Source: Kribbella aluminosa (GTDB lineage: Bacteria > Actinomycetota > Actinomycetes > Propionibacteriales > Kribbellaceae). From it: a DNA stretch of 64,000 bases. The stretch covers positions 1,054,001 through 1,118,000 of the forward strand of contig NZ_JAGINT010000001.1 of the NCBI RefSeq assembly GCF_017876295.1. The letters are read 5' to 3'. How positions within the stretch are numbered: position 1 is the stretch's first letter; the number at the start of each line of letters is the position of its first letter. The notes beneath the pieces were generated by a model that saw only the letters and a program-made list of their open reading frames with translations, was not told the origin of the DNA and did no database searches. Below, piece by piece: positions 8,850 through 17,301 of this stretch. The translations under genes were made by a program, and so were the position numbers.

Positions 8850-8880
8850 TTGACCTCAACCGTGGTTGAAGTTTCAAGCT
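8850..8880 (+). promoter_or_regulatory. Possible MerR/SoxR-type operator and promoter before sod
   Basis: CCTCAACCGTGGTTGAAG (8854-8871) resembles the SoxR-type dyad CCTCAA-N6-TTGAGG with one difference, and overlaps a -35-like TTGACC. With the stretched 19-base spacing used by MerR-family promoters the -10 would be the weak CAAGCT. It lies 66-96 bases before the superoxide dismutase start. No MerR-family gene is in the window. Confidence 0.35.
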
Positions 8881-8945
8881 GGTGTCGCTGAACCAGGACA
8901 TCGGAGAGATATCGGCCCCCGCTGGGCCCCGACGAAGGAGCAGAG

Positions 8946-9572
8946 TTGACCACGTACACGCTTCCCGACCTCCCCTACGACTACAGCGCGCTCGCGCCGA
9001 GTATCGCCGGCGAGATCATGGAGCTGCACCACGACAAGCACCACGCGACCTACGTGAAGGGTCTGAACGACACCCTGGACAAGCTGGCCGAGGCCCGCGA
9101 CAAGGGTGACTTCGGCTCGATCGTCGGGCTGGAGAAGACGCTGGCCTTCAACCTCGGCGGGCACGTCAACCACTCCATCTTCTGGAAGAACCTGTCCCCG
9201 GACGGCGGCGACAAGCCGGACGGCGAGCTGGGCGCGGCGATCGACGAGTTCTTCGGGTCGTTCGACTCCTTCCAGGCGAACTTCACCGCGAGCGCGACCA
9301 CCATCCAGGGCTCCGGCTGGGCGATCCTCGGCTGGGACGCGCTGGGCGGCCAGCTGCTGATCCACCAGCTGTACGACCAGCAGGGCAACCTGCCGGCCGG
9401 GCAGATCCCGATCGCGATGCTGGACATGTGGGAGCACGCGTTCTACCTGCAGTACAAGAACGTGAAGCCCGACTACGTCAAGGCGTGGTGGAACGTCGTC
9501 AACTGGGCCGACGCGCAGGCCCGCTTCGACGCGGCCCGCTCCGGTGCCGCGGCGCTCATCACCGGCGCCTGA
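8946..9572 (+). CDS. sodA: Superoxide dismutase (Mn/Fe type)
   Basis: A 208-residue cytoplasmic iron/manganese superoxide dismutase, converting superoxide to oxygen and hydrogen peroxide. Metal ligands are recognisable: His in [13 protein letters not shown] (about residue 27), His in [11 protein letters not shown] (about 75), Asp and His in [13 protein letters not shown] (about 160-164). Length and motifs are normal for the family. It uses a TTG start at 8946, placed 6-10 bases after GAAGGAG. A 10-bp perfect hairpin follows 17 bases after the stop and also ends the convergent hydrolase gene. Whether Mn or Fe is used cannot be decided here. Confidence 0.95.
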   Translation: MTTYTLPDLPYDYSALAPSIAGEIMELHHDKHHATYVKGLNDTLDKLAEARDKGDFGSIVGLEKTLAFNLGGHVNHSIFWKNLSPDGGDKPDGELGAAIDEFFGSFDSFQANFTASATTIQGSGWAILGWDALGGQLLIHQLYDQQGNLPAGQIPIAMLDMWEHAFYLQYKNVKPDYVKAWWNVVNWADAQARFDAARSGAAALITGA

Positions 9573-9589
9573 AGCAGCACGTAGTACGA

Positions 9590-9623
9590 CGAAGGGCGCC
9601 CGGCTCCGGCCGAGCGCCCTTCG
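9590..9623. terminator. Bidirectional terminator between sodA and hydrolase gene
   Basis: Perfect 10-bp stem CGAAGGGCGC/GCGCCCTTCG with a 14-base loop, centred between two convergent genes. Confidence 0.75.
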
Positions 9624-9629
9624 CAGTTG

Positions 9630-10412
9630 TCAGCCACAGAAATCCGCGATCACCGGAGCGATCGCCGACGCCTTGATCACGTGGTTCTGACCCGGTACCT
9701 CGGAGTGCTCGGCGTCCGGGACTGCGTCCGCGAGCGCCCGCGTCGACGCCTTCATCCAGGCGGGGCTCTTGCCGCCGCTCACCACCAGCACGGGCTGGTC
9801 GATCGACGCCCACTGCGCCGCGTCCATCGGCTCGCCGAAACAGTTCTCGCCGACCACCTGCGCGTCGTACGGCAGCGTGTGCGCGATCGCCCGCATGTTC
9901 TTCCAGGCCGGCATCAGCTTCATCATCGTGACCAGGATCCCGGGCAGCCCGATGCCCTTGGTGAAGAAGTACTTGATCGCGTCGTCCGGCCCGAGCGCGG
10001 TCAGGTCCGCGACCCACGTGCGCGGGATCTGCTTGCGGCTGCCGTCGACGACGTACGGCGGCTCGAAGGCGACCAGCTTCTCGACCGGCAGCCCGGCCGC
10101 GGTGGCCCGGAGCGCGAGCGCCGCGCCGGACGACGAGCCGTACACGTACGCCGACCCGCCGGCCGCCTCGATCACCGCGGCCAGGTCCTCGATCTCGCGG
10201 TCCACGGCGTACTCGCCGCTGTCCCCGGAGTCGCCGCGCCCGCGCCGGTCGTAGTTGTAGACCGTGAACCGGTCCGCGAGCGCCTCGGCGAGGTCGGGCA
10301 TCGGACCCTGCGCACGCGAGCAGAGCGCGCCGTCGACGAGAACCAGTGCAGGCCCGCTGCCGCGCCGGTCGTAGGCGATGGTGGTGCCGTCTTTCGAGAC
10401 AACGGTTTCCAT
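9630..10412 (-). CDS. Alpha/beta-fold hydrolase
   Basis: A 260-residue hydrolase with the nucleophile elbow VYGSSSGAALALRA (Ser within G-S-S-S-G), the strand-loop YNYDRRGRGDSGDSG typical of alpha/beta hydrolases, and a terminal GQNHVIKASA carrying the catalytic His. The start at 10412 (METVVSKDG) follows AGGAGGAACCCACC; an in-frame start 66 bases upstream lacks a site. The upstream ECF sigma gene on the same strand ends about 75 bases before it, so the two could be cotranscribed. Paralogous in style to the hydrolase at 7933-8742. Confidence 0.83.
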   Translation of the reverse strand: METVVSKDGTTIAYDRRGSGPALVLVDGALCSRAQGPMPDLAEALADRFTVYNYDRRGRGDSGDSGEYAVDREIEDLAAVIEAAGGSAYVYGSSSGAALALRATAAGLPVEKLVAFEPPYVVDGSRKQIPRTWVADLTALGPDDAIKYFFTKGIGLPGILVTMMKLMPAWKNMRAIAHTLPYDAQVVGENCFGEPMDAAQWASIDQPVLVVSGGKSPAWMKASTRALADAVPDAEHSEVPGQNHVIKASAIAPVIADFCG

Positions 10413-10486
10413 GGTGGGTTCCTCCTGGGTGAGTAGGTCTTCACCCCTGCGTCGAGGGTTCGCGGACCGGATCGACACCGTGTGAC

Positions 10487-11767
10487 CTAGATCACTCCGA
10501 ACAGGTCGCCGCTCGTTCCAGGAGGAGTTTGCGTTCGCGTTCGTTGCGGGTGAGGGCGGCGGGCCTTCTCGAACTCGGTGCGGGCCTCGTCGAGGCGGCC
10601 GAGCTTGAACAGCAGGTCACCGCGGACGCTCGGCAGCAGGTGGTAGTCCTTCAGCGACGGGTCGTCGGCGAGCAGGTCGACCGCCTGGAGTCCGCGTTCC
10701 GGGCCGAACGCCATCGAGATCGCGACCGCCTGGTTGAGCTCGATCACCGGAGACGGCGTGACCTGTGCGAGGACGGCGTACAGGCCGGCGATCCGGGCCC
10801 AGTCGGTGTCGTCGGGGTCGGCGGCGCGGGCGTGGCAGGCGGCGATCGCAGCCTGCAGGAGGTACGGGCCGGGTGGGGTCTCCAGGGCCCACGCGCGGTC
10901 GATGCCCTCGAGGCCACGGCGGATCAGCAGGCGGTCCCACCGGCGGCGATCCTGCTCGAGCAGCAGCACCGGCTCGCCGTCCGGGCCGGTACGGGCGTTC
11001 GCGCGGGAGGACTGCAGCTCCATCAGGGCGAGCAGGCCGAGTACTTCGGGTTCGGTCGGCATCAGCTCGACGAGCAGCCGGCCGAGGCGCATCGCCTCGT
11101 TGCACAGCGCCGGGCGCATCCAGTCGTCGCCGGTGGTGGCGGAGTACCCCTCGTTGTAGACGAGGTACACGACCTCGAGGACGGACTGCAGCCGGGCGAG
11201 CAGTTCCGGGCCGGACGGCACCTCGAACTCGACGCCGGCCTTCGCCAGGTTGCGCTTGGCCCGCACGATCCGCTGCGCGATCGTCGCCTCCGGGGCGAGG
11301 AACGCGCGGGCGATCTCGTCGGTCTTCAGGCCGCCGAGCAGCTTGAGCGTCAGCGACACCCGGGCGTCCATGGTCAGCACCGGGTGGCAGGCGGTGAACA
11401 CCAGCCGGAGCAGGTCGTCCTCGATGTGGTCCTCGAGGATCGCCTCCACCCTGTCTTCTACGCTGTCCTCGACGCTCTCGCCGCCGATCTCCAGCTCGTG
11501 GCCCAGCTCGGCGAGCTTGCGCTGGTACGTCTCCTTGCGCCGGATCAGGTCGATCGCCCGGCGCTTCGCGATCGCCATCAGCCAGGCGCCCGGATTCTTC
11601 GGTACGCCGGACTCCGGCCACTGCTCCAGCGCCGCCACCAGCGCGTCCTGCGCGAGTTCCTCGGCCAGCCCGACGTCCCGGACGATCCGCGCGACCCCCG
11701 CGACAATCCGCGCCGACTCGATCCGCCAGACCGCGTCGACCGCCCCCTGCGCCTCAGCTACCGTCAC
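10487..11767 (-). CDS. ECF42-type RNA polymerase sigma factor with TPR-like extension
   Basis: A sigma-70-family factor with sigma2 (about residues 10-90: RIVRDVGLAEELAQDALVAALEQWP, GAWLMAIAKRRAIDLIRR), sigma4 (about 130-185: LTLKLLGGLKTDEIARAFLAPEATIAQRIVRAK) and a long helical C-terminal extension with the DUF6596/TPR region (YNEGYSA, ALMELQSSRANAR, ETPPGPYLLQAAIAACHA). These features define the ECF42 group, whose extension is thought to control activity. The last about 27 codons read RRPHPQRTRTQ in this frame, but shifting one base near 10571 restores the usual ending ALTRNERERKLLLERA with a stop at 10493, so a one-base insertion (real or sequencing) is likely. GTG 11767 gives the family's normal N-terminus (VTVAEAQGAVDAVWR). 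Confidence 0.85.
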   Translation of the reverse strand: MTVAEAQGAVDAVWRIESARIVAGVARIVRDVGLAEELAQDALVAALEQWPESGVPKNPGAWLMAIAKRRAIDLIRRKETYQRKLAELGHELEIGGESVEDSVEDRVEAILEDHIEDDLLRLVFTACHPVLTMDARVSLTLKLLGGLKTDEIARAFLAPEATIAQRIVRAKRNLAKAGVEFEVPSGPELLARLQSVLEVVYLVYNEGYSATTGDDWMRPALCNEAMRLGRLLVELMPTEPEVLGLLALMELQSSRANARTGPDGEPVLLLEQDRRRWDRLLIRRGLEGIDRAWALETPPGPYLLQAAIAACHARAADPDDTDWARIAGLYAVLAQVTPSPVIELNQAVAISMAFGPERGLQAVDLLADDPSLKDYHLLPSVRGDLLFKLGRLDEARTEFEKARRPHPQRTRTQTPPGTSGDLFGVI

Positions 11768-12074
11768 CCCGCCGATAGTAGACACTGCCGAAGTGGACCC
11801 GCTGCACACCGCACTGACCCCGCTAGCCCGAGACCTCCGAACCACCGACGGAACCCCCCTGCGCCTGCTGGACAAGCCGGCGTACGACGGTCCGGCGTAC
11901 TTTCAGGGGTTCACCTCTCCCATTGCCCGTTCACCAAGGGTGTGCAGGGGGTGAAGGGGCAATGCGAGAGGTGAACCCCTGAACTTGCGGTCGGTGTGGC
12001 GCACCCCGGTTGCCGTGGACGGCCGACCGTCCACGGATCTGAGCTGAGCGCCTGTAACTGTCGGAGCGTGCGCG
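11768..12074. other. Intergenic debris without an intact gene
   Basis: On the plus strand 11792-11902 reads as protein-like codons (DPLHTALTPLARDLRTTDG and LRLLDKPAYDGPAY) from a possible GTG, but coding character stops at the large hairpin at 11903. I do not recognise the fragment. The remainder up to 12074 shows no convincing coding region. Confidence 0.35.
11903..11982. repeat. 33-bp near-perfect inverted repeat (large hairpin)
   Basis: Arms 11903-11935 and 11950-11982, beginning TCAGGGGTTCACCTCTC and ending as its complement, match at 31 of 33 positions around a 14-base loop. It sits exactly where a plus-strand coding fragment ends, with a methyltransferase pseudogene further right. It may be a terminator left between two decayed genes or a small palindromic mobile unit. 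Confidence 0.7.
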
Positions 12075-12581
12075 GGTTCCGGAGCGGCCGCAGTTGCCCG
12101 AGGGAGGTGGCTTCACCGGATCGCGCGCGGCGGTGCCGTGGCAGCACATCCCGGCGCCCGGCGCCCGCCAACCCGTCGGCCCGGACCAGCTGCAGGAGCT
12201 CGGCCCGCGTCCTGAGCCGAAGGAGCTCGGCCAGGTCCGACAGCATCAAGCACACCTCACCTCCCGGTCGCAGGTGCTCACGGTCCGTACGTAGGAATTC
12301 GCGGAGCATGCGGCTGCCCTCGTCGTACACCGCCTGGTCGAGGAGCGTGAGGGGCTTCGCGGGGATCCACGGCGGGTTGCACACGATCAGGTCCGCCGTA
12401 CCCGGCGGGAACAGATCGGTCTGCACGACTTCGGCGTCTCCTGCGAGGTGTTGCAGGTTCGCGCGGGTGGAGGCGGCTGGGTGGCAGCGAGGTCGGCGTA
12501 CTCGGATCTGGTTGGTGCGAAGACGCCGTACTGCGGGGCACCCGGGGAGCGGACGACGGGACTAGCGAACTGCCGCCGCAT
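12075..12581 (-). pseudogene. SAM-dependent methyltransferase remnant
   Basis: Pieces of an N6/N5-type small methyltransferase. From the 5' side on the minus strand, YGVFAPTRSEYADLAA matches the segment just before the SAM-binding domain; after a deletion and a frame change the text resumes at NLQHLAGDAEVVQTDLF and continues through the catalytic motif NPPW (LIVCNPPWIPAKP) to LMLSDLAELLRLRTRAELL and a decayed C-terminus near 12080. The glycine-rich SAM-binding motif (D-G-T-G-T-G region) is gone, as is the N-terminus. It cannot be active. It lies between the sigma-factor debris and the dimethylformamidase-like lipoprotein gene. Confidence 0.65.
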
Positions 12582-12614
12582 GTCTGGGCGAGGTCACCGG
12601 ATGAGGGTAGACCC

Positions 12615-14111
12615 CTAGGCGTGAAGGGTTGTGCGGAGCGTGTGGAGGTTGCCGATTGACGGGTGTTTTCGGCCGAGGGGACCTGCTGCCATGCCGCGCA
12701 GGAGGTTGAGGGTTACGGTGCGGGCGAACGCCACGGTGGCCGATGGCGGGCCGGCGAGGCTGGAGATCCAGTTCATCGATCCGGTGTTGAAGACTGCGGC
12801 TCCGGAGTGGACCGTGTAGTACGCCGCGTCCGTGTAGACAGGCCTGGTTCCGCACCTCACAGGCGAGTGCGCCACCACTTCGAGATTGGCCGGTGTGCCC
12901 GGGATCGAATAGGCACGGTCGACCTCGGCGCTTGCCAGTCCGGGGTACGACGACCCGTTGACGGCGTGTGTTCCGGCGAAGAGGAAGAACTTCGGCTCGT
13001 GGACGACGAACGAGCCGCTGCGGGAGTAGCAGACGTAGAGCATGCCGTTCAGGGAGTTCTCCGGATTCGGGTACGGCTTGCTCATCCACCTGACCGTGGT
13101 GCTCCGCCGGTTCCGCACCGGATCCAGGGTCGCGTCCTTGTAGCAGATGATGATGCGGTCCGGGCCGAGGCGGCCGGGGGCGTAGCGCACTCGCCAGTAG
13201 ACCGAGTTCCCGCCGAGGAACCCCAGATTCGTCCCCACGTCGCGCGCGTGCGTGACGGCGGCGCGCATCGGCAGGCTCCAGTACTCGTCGTGCCCGAGCG
13301 ACAGGAACCCCCGGGCGCCGCTCAGCGCGGTCCGGTCGGTGTCCAGGTCGGTGCTGGTCAGATAGGCCAGATGTACGCCGCTCCGGTCGGCCAGCTGGAG
13401 CAGCGGCAACTCGAACCGGAACAGCAGCGGCGCACCGTTGCCTTCGTACGGGCGATCGAAGCTGACCCGGTGCGAACGGCTGGCGTACGACATGTCCGGG
13501 CCGTGGTAAAGCGAGTAGCCGCCCCAGGCGTTGTAGGCCTGGTAGGTGTTGACGGCGTTCACGATGACCACCGCGCCACGGACCGAGTTCGAGCGGACCG
13601 TGATCGGGACGTACTTCTCCTTGCCGTTCGCCGCGGTGAGCAACAACAGGTAGGTGCCGGTCGTCCATCCGGTCGTCGGGACGGTCAGCGAGGGCTTCCA
13701 GTTCGTGCTGACCATGCCGTCCGGCGCGACGACCGGCGCCGGTTGCGGCACCCCGGGGACGGAGGCCGAGGTCCAGACCAGCCGCGCGCCGGCGCCGCCG
13801 TACCAGCCGATGCGGAAGGCGCGGACGGTGAACGCGCCGTCGGTCGAGGTCACGTACAGCCGGAACGGCTGACCGCTGCGGACACTCGTCCGGTCGGTGT
13901 AGCCGGCGAGCTCCATCGGCCCGGCGAGCCGGGCCGGGGCTATCTGCCATTGCTTCGAGGTCGACGTCCCGATCCCGACTTTCTGCCCGGTGCCCGGCGA
14001 ACCCAGCGGGGTCGGAACGGCTGGTGTACTTCGCACAGCCCGAGCGGGCGAGCCGGAGCAGCCCGCGACTGCGAGCAAGGTCACCGTCAACCACAAGATC
14101 CAACGTTGCAT
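12615..14111 (-). CDS. Secreted lipoprotein with N,N-dimethylformamidase beta-like domain
   Basis: A 498-residue protein. The signal peptide MQRWILWLTVTLLAVAGC carries a lipobox (AVAGC, Cys18), so it is likely anchored outside the membrane. The body matches the large domain found at the C-terminus of the N,N-dimethylformamidase beta subunit and in many actinobacterial secreted proteins: FRIGWYGGAGARLVWTS, VNTYQAYNAWGGYSLY, YLTSTDLDTDR, LSLGHDEYWSLPMR and LGFLGGNSVYWRVR. Function of the secreted members is unproven. ATG 14111 is chosen because it starts the signal peptide and follows GGGGGACACG. It is divergent from the GlyRS gene. Confidence 0.82.
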   Translation of the reverse strand: MQRWILWLTVTLLAVAGCSGSPARAVRSTPAVPTPLGSPGTGQKVGIGTSTSKQWQIAPARLAGPMELAGYTDRTSVRSGQPFRLYVTSTDGAFTVRAFRIGWYGGAGARLVWTSASVPGVPQPAPVVAPDGMVSTNWKPSLTVPTTGWTTGTYLLLLTAANGKEKYVPITVRSNSVRGAVVIVNAVNTYQAYNAWGGYSLYHGPDMSYASRSHRVSFDRPYEGNGAPLLFRFELPLLQLADRSGVHLAYLTSTDLDTDRTALSGARGFLSLGHDEYWSLPMRAAVTHARDVGTNLGFLGGNSVYWRVRYAPGRLGPDRIIICYKDATLDPVRNRRSTTVRWMSKPYPNPENSLNGMLYVCYSRSGSFVVHEPKFFLFAGTHAVNGSSYPGLASAEVDRAYSIPGTPANLEVVAHSPVRCGTRPVYTDAAYYTVHSGAAVFNTGSMNWISSLAGPPSATVAFARTVTLNLLRGMAAGPLGRKHPSIGNLHTLRTTLHA

Positions 14112-14244
14112 CGTGTCCCCCTGCACGCAGGGAAGCAGCCCGATGCTTGGTAAACGCTGAGAGCCGCGACCAGCAGGCTGCCGGGAGAAGCCCTCTAATA
14201 GACTTCGTGACCGGAAACCCCCACACGATGGCATGAGGTTTGCT

Positions 14245-17241
14245 GTGCTCACCATGCAGGACGCGCTGCTCGCGCTGACGAAGTACTGGACCGACCGGGG
14301 CTGCATGGTCGTTCAGCCGTTCAACACCGAGGTCGGTGCCGGAACGCTGAACCCGGCGACCATCCTGCGGGTGCTCGGTCCCGAGCCGTGGCGGGTGGCG
14401 TACGTCGAGCCGAGTGTCCGGCCGGACGACAGCCGGTACGGCGAGAACCCGAACCGCCTGCAGACCCACACCCAGTTCCAGGTGGTGCTGAAGCCGGACC
14501 CGGGCAACCCGCAGGAGCTGTTCCTGGACAGCCTCGAGGCGCTCGGGATCGACATCGACGCGCACGACGTCCGGTTCGTCGAGGACAACTGGGCGAACCC
14601 GGCGACCGGCTCCTGGGGGCTCGGCTGGGAGGTCTGGCTGGACGGCCTGGAGATCACCCAGTTCACGTACTTCCAGCAGGCCGGCGGGATGACGCTTGAC
14701 CCGGTGTCGGTGGAGATCACCTACGGCATCGAGCGGATCATGATGGCGCTGCAGGGCGTCTCGCACTTCAAGGACATCGCCTACGCGCCCGGCATCTCGT
14801 ACGGCGAGGCGTTCGGCCAGGCGGAGTACGAGATGAGCCGGTACTACCTCGACGACGCGGACGTGGAGTCGCAGAAGAGGCTGTTCGAGGAGTACGCGAA
14901 CGAGGCCCGCCGGATGATCGACGACCGGCTCCCGGTGCCCGCGCACATCCAGGTACTGCGGTGTTCGCACACGTTCAACGTCCTCGACGCCCGCGGTGCC
15001 GTCAGTACGACGGAACGTGCGAAGGCGTTCGGCCGGATGCGGACGCTGGCGCGCGAGGTGTCGCGGCTGTGGGCGGAGCGGCGCGAGGAGCTGGAGTACC
15101 CGCTCGGACTCGCCGAACTTCCGGCCGCGGCGGCCGAACCGACGGAGTTCCCCAGGATCAGCGGTACCCGGCAGCTGACCTTCGAGATCGGCACCGAGGA
15201 GATGCCGCCGTCCGAGGTCACCAAGACCGCCGCGGCGGTGCAGGCCGCGCTGGAGGAGAAGCTGGCCGCGACGCGGCTCGAGCACGGCAGGATCACGACG
15301 TACGCGACCCCGCGCCGGGTCGTCGCGTTCGTCGCGTCGGTGCACGCCGGTGAGCCGGACGCGGAGCGGGTGGTGCGGGGTCCGCGGAAGTCGGCCGCGT
15401 ACGACGCCGACGGCAACCTGACGAAGGCCGCCGCCGGGTTCGCCCGCGGCCAGAAGGTCGACGAGAGCGAGCTGCACGACCTGGACGTCGACGGTGTCGA
15501 GTACGTCGCGGTCACGAAGCCGGACCCGGGTCGTGGTGCGGCCGAGGTGCTGAGCGGCGTACTGAGCGAAATCGTCGCCGGCCTGCGCTCCGACAAGAAC
15601 ATGCGCTGGAACGACGCCAAGCTGTCGTTCACCCGCCCGATCCGCTGGCTGGTCGCGTTGCTCGGCGACGAGGTCGTCCCGGTCTCCGTGTCGAGCCTGG
15701 CCGCCGGCCGGACGACGCGGGTGCATCGGACCGCCGCGCAGCCGAAGGTCGAGATCGCGTCCGCCGAGGGGTACCTGGACCTGCTCCGGATCCACGGCAT
15801 CGAGGCCGACCCGGCCCGGCGCCGGGCGACCGTCGTCGAGGCGGCCGCCGACCTGTCCGCGAAGGTGCAGGGCACGGTGGACGTCGAGGGTGAGGCCGCG
15901 CTGGTCGACCAGATCGTCAACCTGATCGAGGAACCGGCCCCGATCCTCGGCGGGTTCGCGCCGGAGTACCTGGACCTGCCGAGCGAGATCCTGACCACCG
16001 TGATGCGCAAGCACCAGCGCTACCTGCCGGTCCGCGACCATGACGGCAAGCTGCTTCCGCATTTCGTTGCCGTGGCCAACGGTTCGGTGGACGAGGACCT
16101 GGTGCGGGCCGGGAACGAGGCGGTACTGCGGGCCCGCTACGAGGACGCCGCGTTCTTCTGGCGGGCCGACCTCGACACGCCGCTGGAGTCGATGAAGGCC
16201 GAGCTGGAGAAGCTGGCCTTCGAGGAGCGGCTCGGTTCGATGGCCGACCGGGCGGGCCGGATCGGGCGGATCGCTGTCAAGCTCGCCGAAACGGTCGACG
16301 TCGACGGTGACGACCTCACCACGCTGAAGCGGGCGGCCGAGCTGGCGAAGTTCGACCTCGGTTCGCAGATGGTCGTCGAGCTGACCAGTCTGGCCGGCAC
16401 GATGGCCCGCGAGTACGCCAAGCGTGCGGGCGAGACCGAGGCGGTCGCGCAGGCGCTGTTCGACATGGAGCTGCCGCGGTCGGCCGGTGACCCGGTCCCG
16501 TCGACGACTCCTGGTGCGCTGCTCGCGCTGGCGGACCGCTTCGACCTGCTCGCCGGGCTGTTCGGCGTCGGCGCGAAGCCGACCGGCAGCTCGGACCCGT
16601 TCGCGCTGCGGCGTGCGGCCGCGGGGGTGGTCGCGATCCTGCGCGAGCACCCGGAGCTGCGGGCGATCACGCTTCCGATCGGGCTGCAGGCGGCCGCGGA
16701 CGAGATCGGTGCCCAGGGCATCGACGTACCGGCGGAGTCCCTGGACGAGGTCGCCGAGTTCACCGTACGGCGGTACGAGCAGCAGCTGCTCGACCGCGGC
16801 GACGACCACCTGCAGGTGGCTGCGGTGTTGCCGCTGGCAACTGCTCCGGCGGCCGCGGACGAGACCCTGAAGTCCCTGCAGGACCTGGTCGGCAACAGCG
16901 ACTTCGCCGACCTGGTCGCGGTCCTTCAGCGGGTCCGGCGGATCGTCCCCGAAGGTACCGCGGCGGAGTACGACTCGACCAAGCTCACCGAGCCGGCCGA
17001 GGTCGCCCTGCACGAGGCCGTCCAGAAGATCGGCCAGGCGCCGAGCGCCCTGTCCGACTTCGTCGCAGCCACGTCCGTCCTGGTCGACCCGGTGAACGCC
17101 TTCTTCGACGACATCCTCGTGATGGCGAAGGAGCCGGACCTCCGCGCCGCCCGCCTCGGCCTGCTGGCGACGATCAGCAAACTCGCCGCCCCGGTCCTCG
17201 ACTGGCAAGCCCTCGGCACCAGCCTGAGCCCGGCGGAGTGA
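14245..17241 (+). CDS. glyS: Glycyl-tRNA synthetase, alpha and beta subunits fused
   Basis: About 998 residues. The first about 290 residues are the catalytic alpha subunit (CMVVQPFNTEVGAGTLNPAT, TQFQVVLKPDPGNPQELFL, QFTYFQQAGG), and from about 310 onward the beta subunit (EIGTEEMPPSEV, FTRPIRWLVALLG, TTVMRKHQRYLPV, LADRFDLLAGLFG), joined by a short linker. It charges tRNA-Gly with glycine. The bacterial alpha2beta2 enzyme is normally two proteins; a single-chain form is known from chlamydiae and some actinobacteria, whereas many actinobacteria use the unrelated alpha2 type. GTG 14245 has GAGG 6 bases upstream; ATG 14233 is the alternative. No T-box leader was seen. Confidence 0.93.
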   Translation: MLTMQDALLALTKYWTDRGCMVVQPFNTEVGAGTLNPATILRVLGPEPWRVAYVEPSVRPDDSRYGENPNRLQTHTQFQVVLKPDPGNPQELFLDSLEALGIDIDAHDVRFVEDNWANPATGSWGLGWEVWLDGLEITQFTYFQQAGGMTLDPVSVEITYGIERIMMALQGVSHFKDIAYAPGISYGEAFGQAEYEMSRYYLDDADVESQKRLFEEYANEARRMIDDRLPVPAHIQVLRCSHTFNVLDARGAVSTTERAKAFGRMRTLAREVSRLWAERREELEYPLGLAELPAAAAEPTEFPRISGTRQLTFEIGTEEMPPSEVTKTAAAVQAALEEKLAATRLEHGRITTYATPRRVVAFVASVHAGEPDAERVVRGPRKSAAYDADGNLTKAAAGFARGQKVDESELHDLDVDGVEYVAVTKPDPGRGAAEVLSGVLSEIVAGLRSDKNMRWNDAKLSFTRPIRWLVALLGDEVVPVSVSSLAAGRTTRVHRTAAQPKVEIASAEGYLDLLRIHGIEADPARRRATVVEAAADLSAKVQGTVDVEGEAALVDQIVNLIEEPAPILGGFAPEYLDLPSEILTTVMRKHQRYLPVRDHDGKLLPHFVAVANGSVDEDLVRAGNEAVLRARYEDAAFFWRADLDTPLESMKAELEKLAFEERLGSMADRAGRIGRIAVKLAETVDVDGDDLTTLKRAAELAKFDLGSQMVVELTSLAGTMAREYAKRAGETEAVAQALFDMELPRSAGDPVPSTTPGALLALADRFDLLAGLFGVGAKPTGSSDPFALRRAAAGVVAILREHPELRAITLPIGLQAAADEIGAQGIDVPAESLDEVAEFTVRRYEQQLLDRGDDHLQVAAVLPLATAPAAADETLKSLQDLVGNSDFADLVAVLQRVRRIVPEGTAAEYDSTKLTEPAEVALHEAVQKIGQAPSALSDFVAATSVLVDPVNAFFDDILVMAKEPDLRAARLGLLATISKLAAPVLDWQALGTSLSPAE

Positions 17242-17301
17242 GCGCCCGATGAGCGCCCACCCGGCGCGCAGGAGCGCCGCGTGGGTCCGCAGGAGCGTCG
17301 C

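Noticed and set aside
14112..14244. Glycine T-box leader before glyS
   Set aside because: No T-box sequence, specifier loop or antiterminator could be found.
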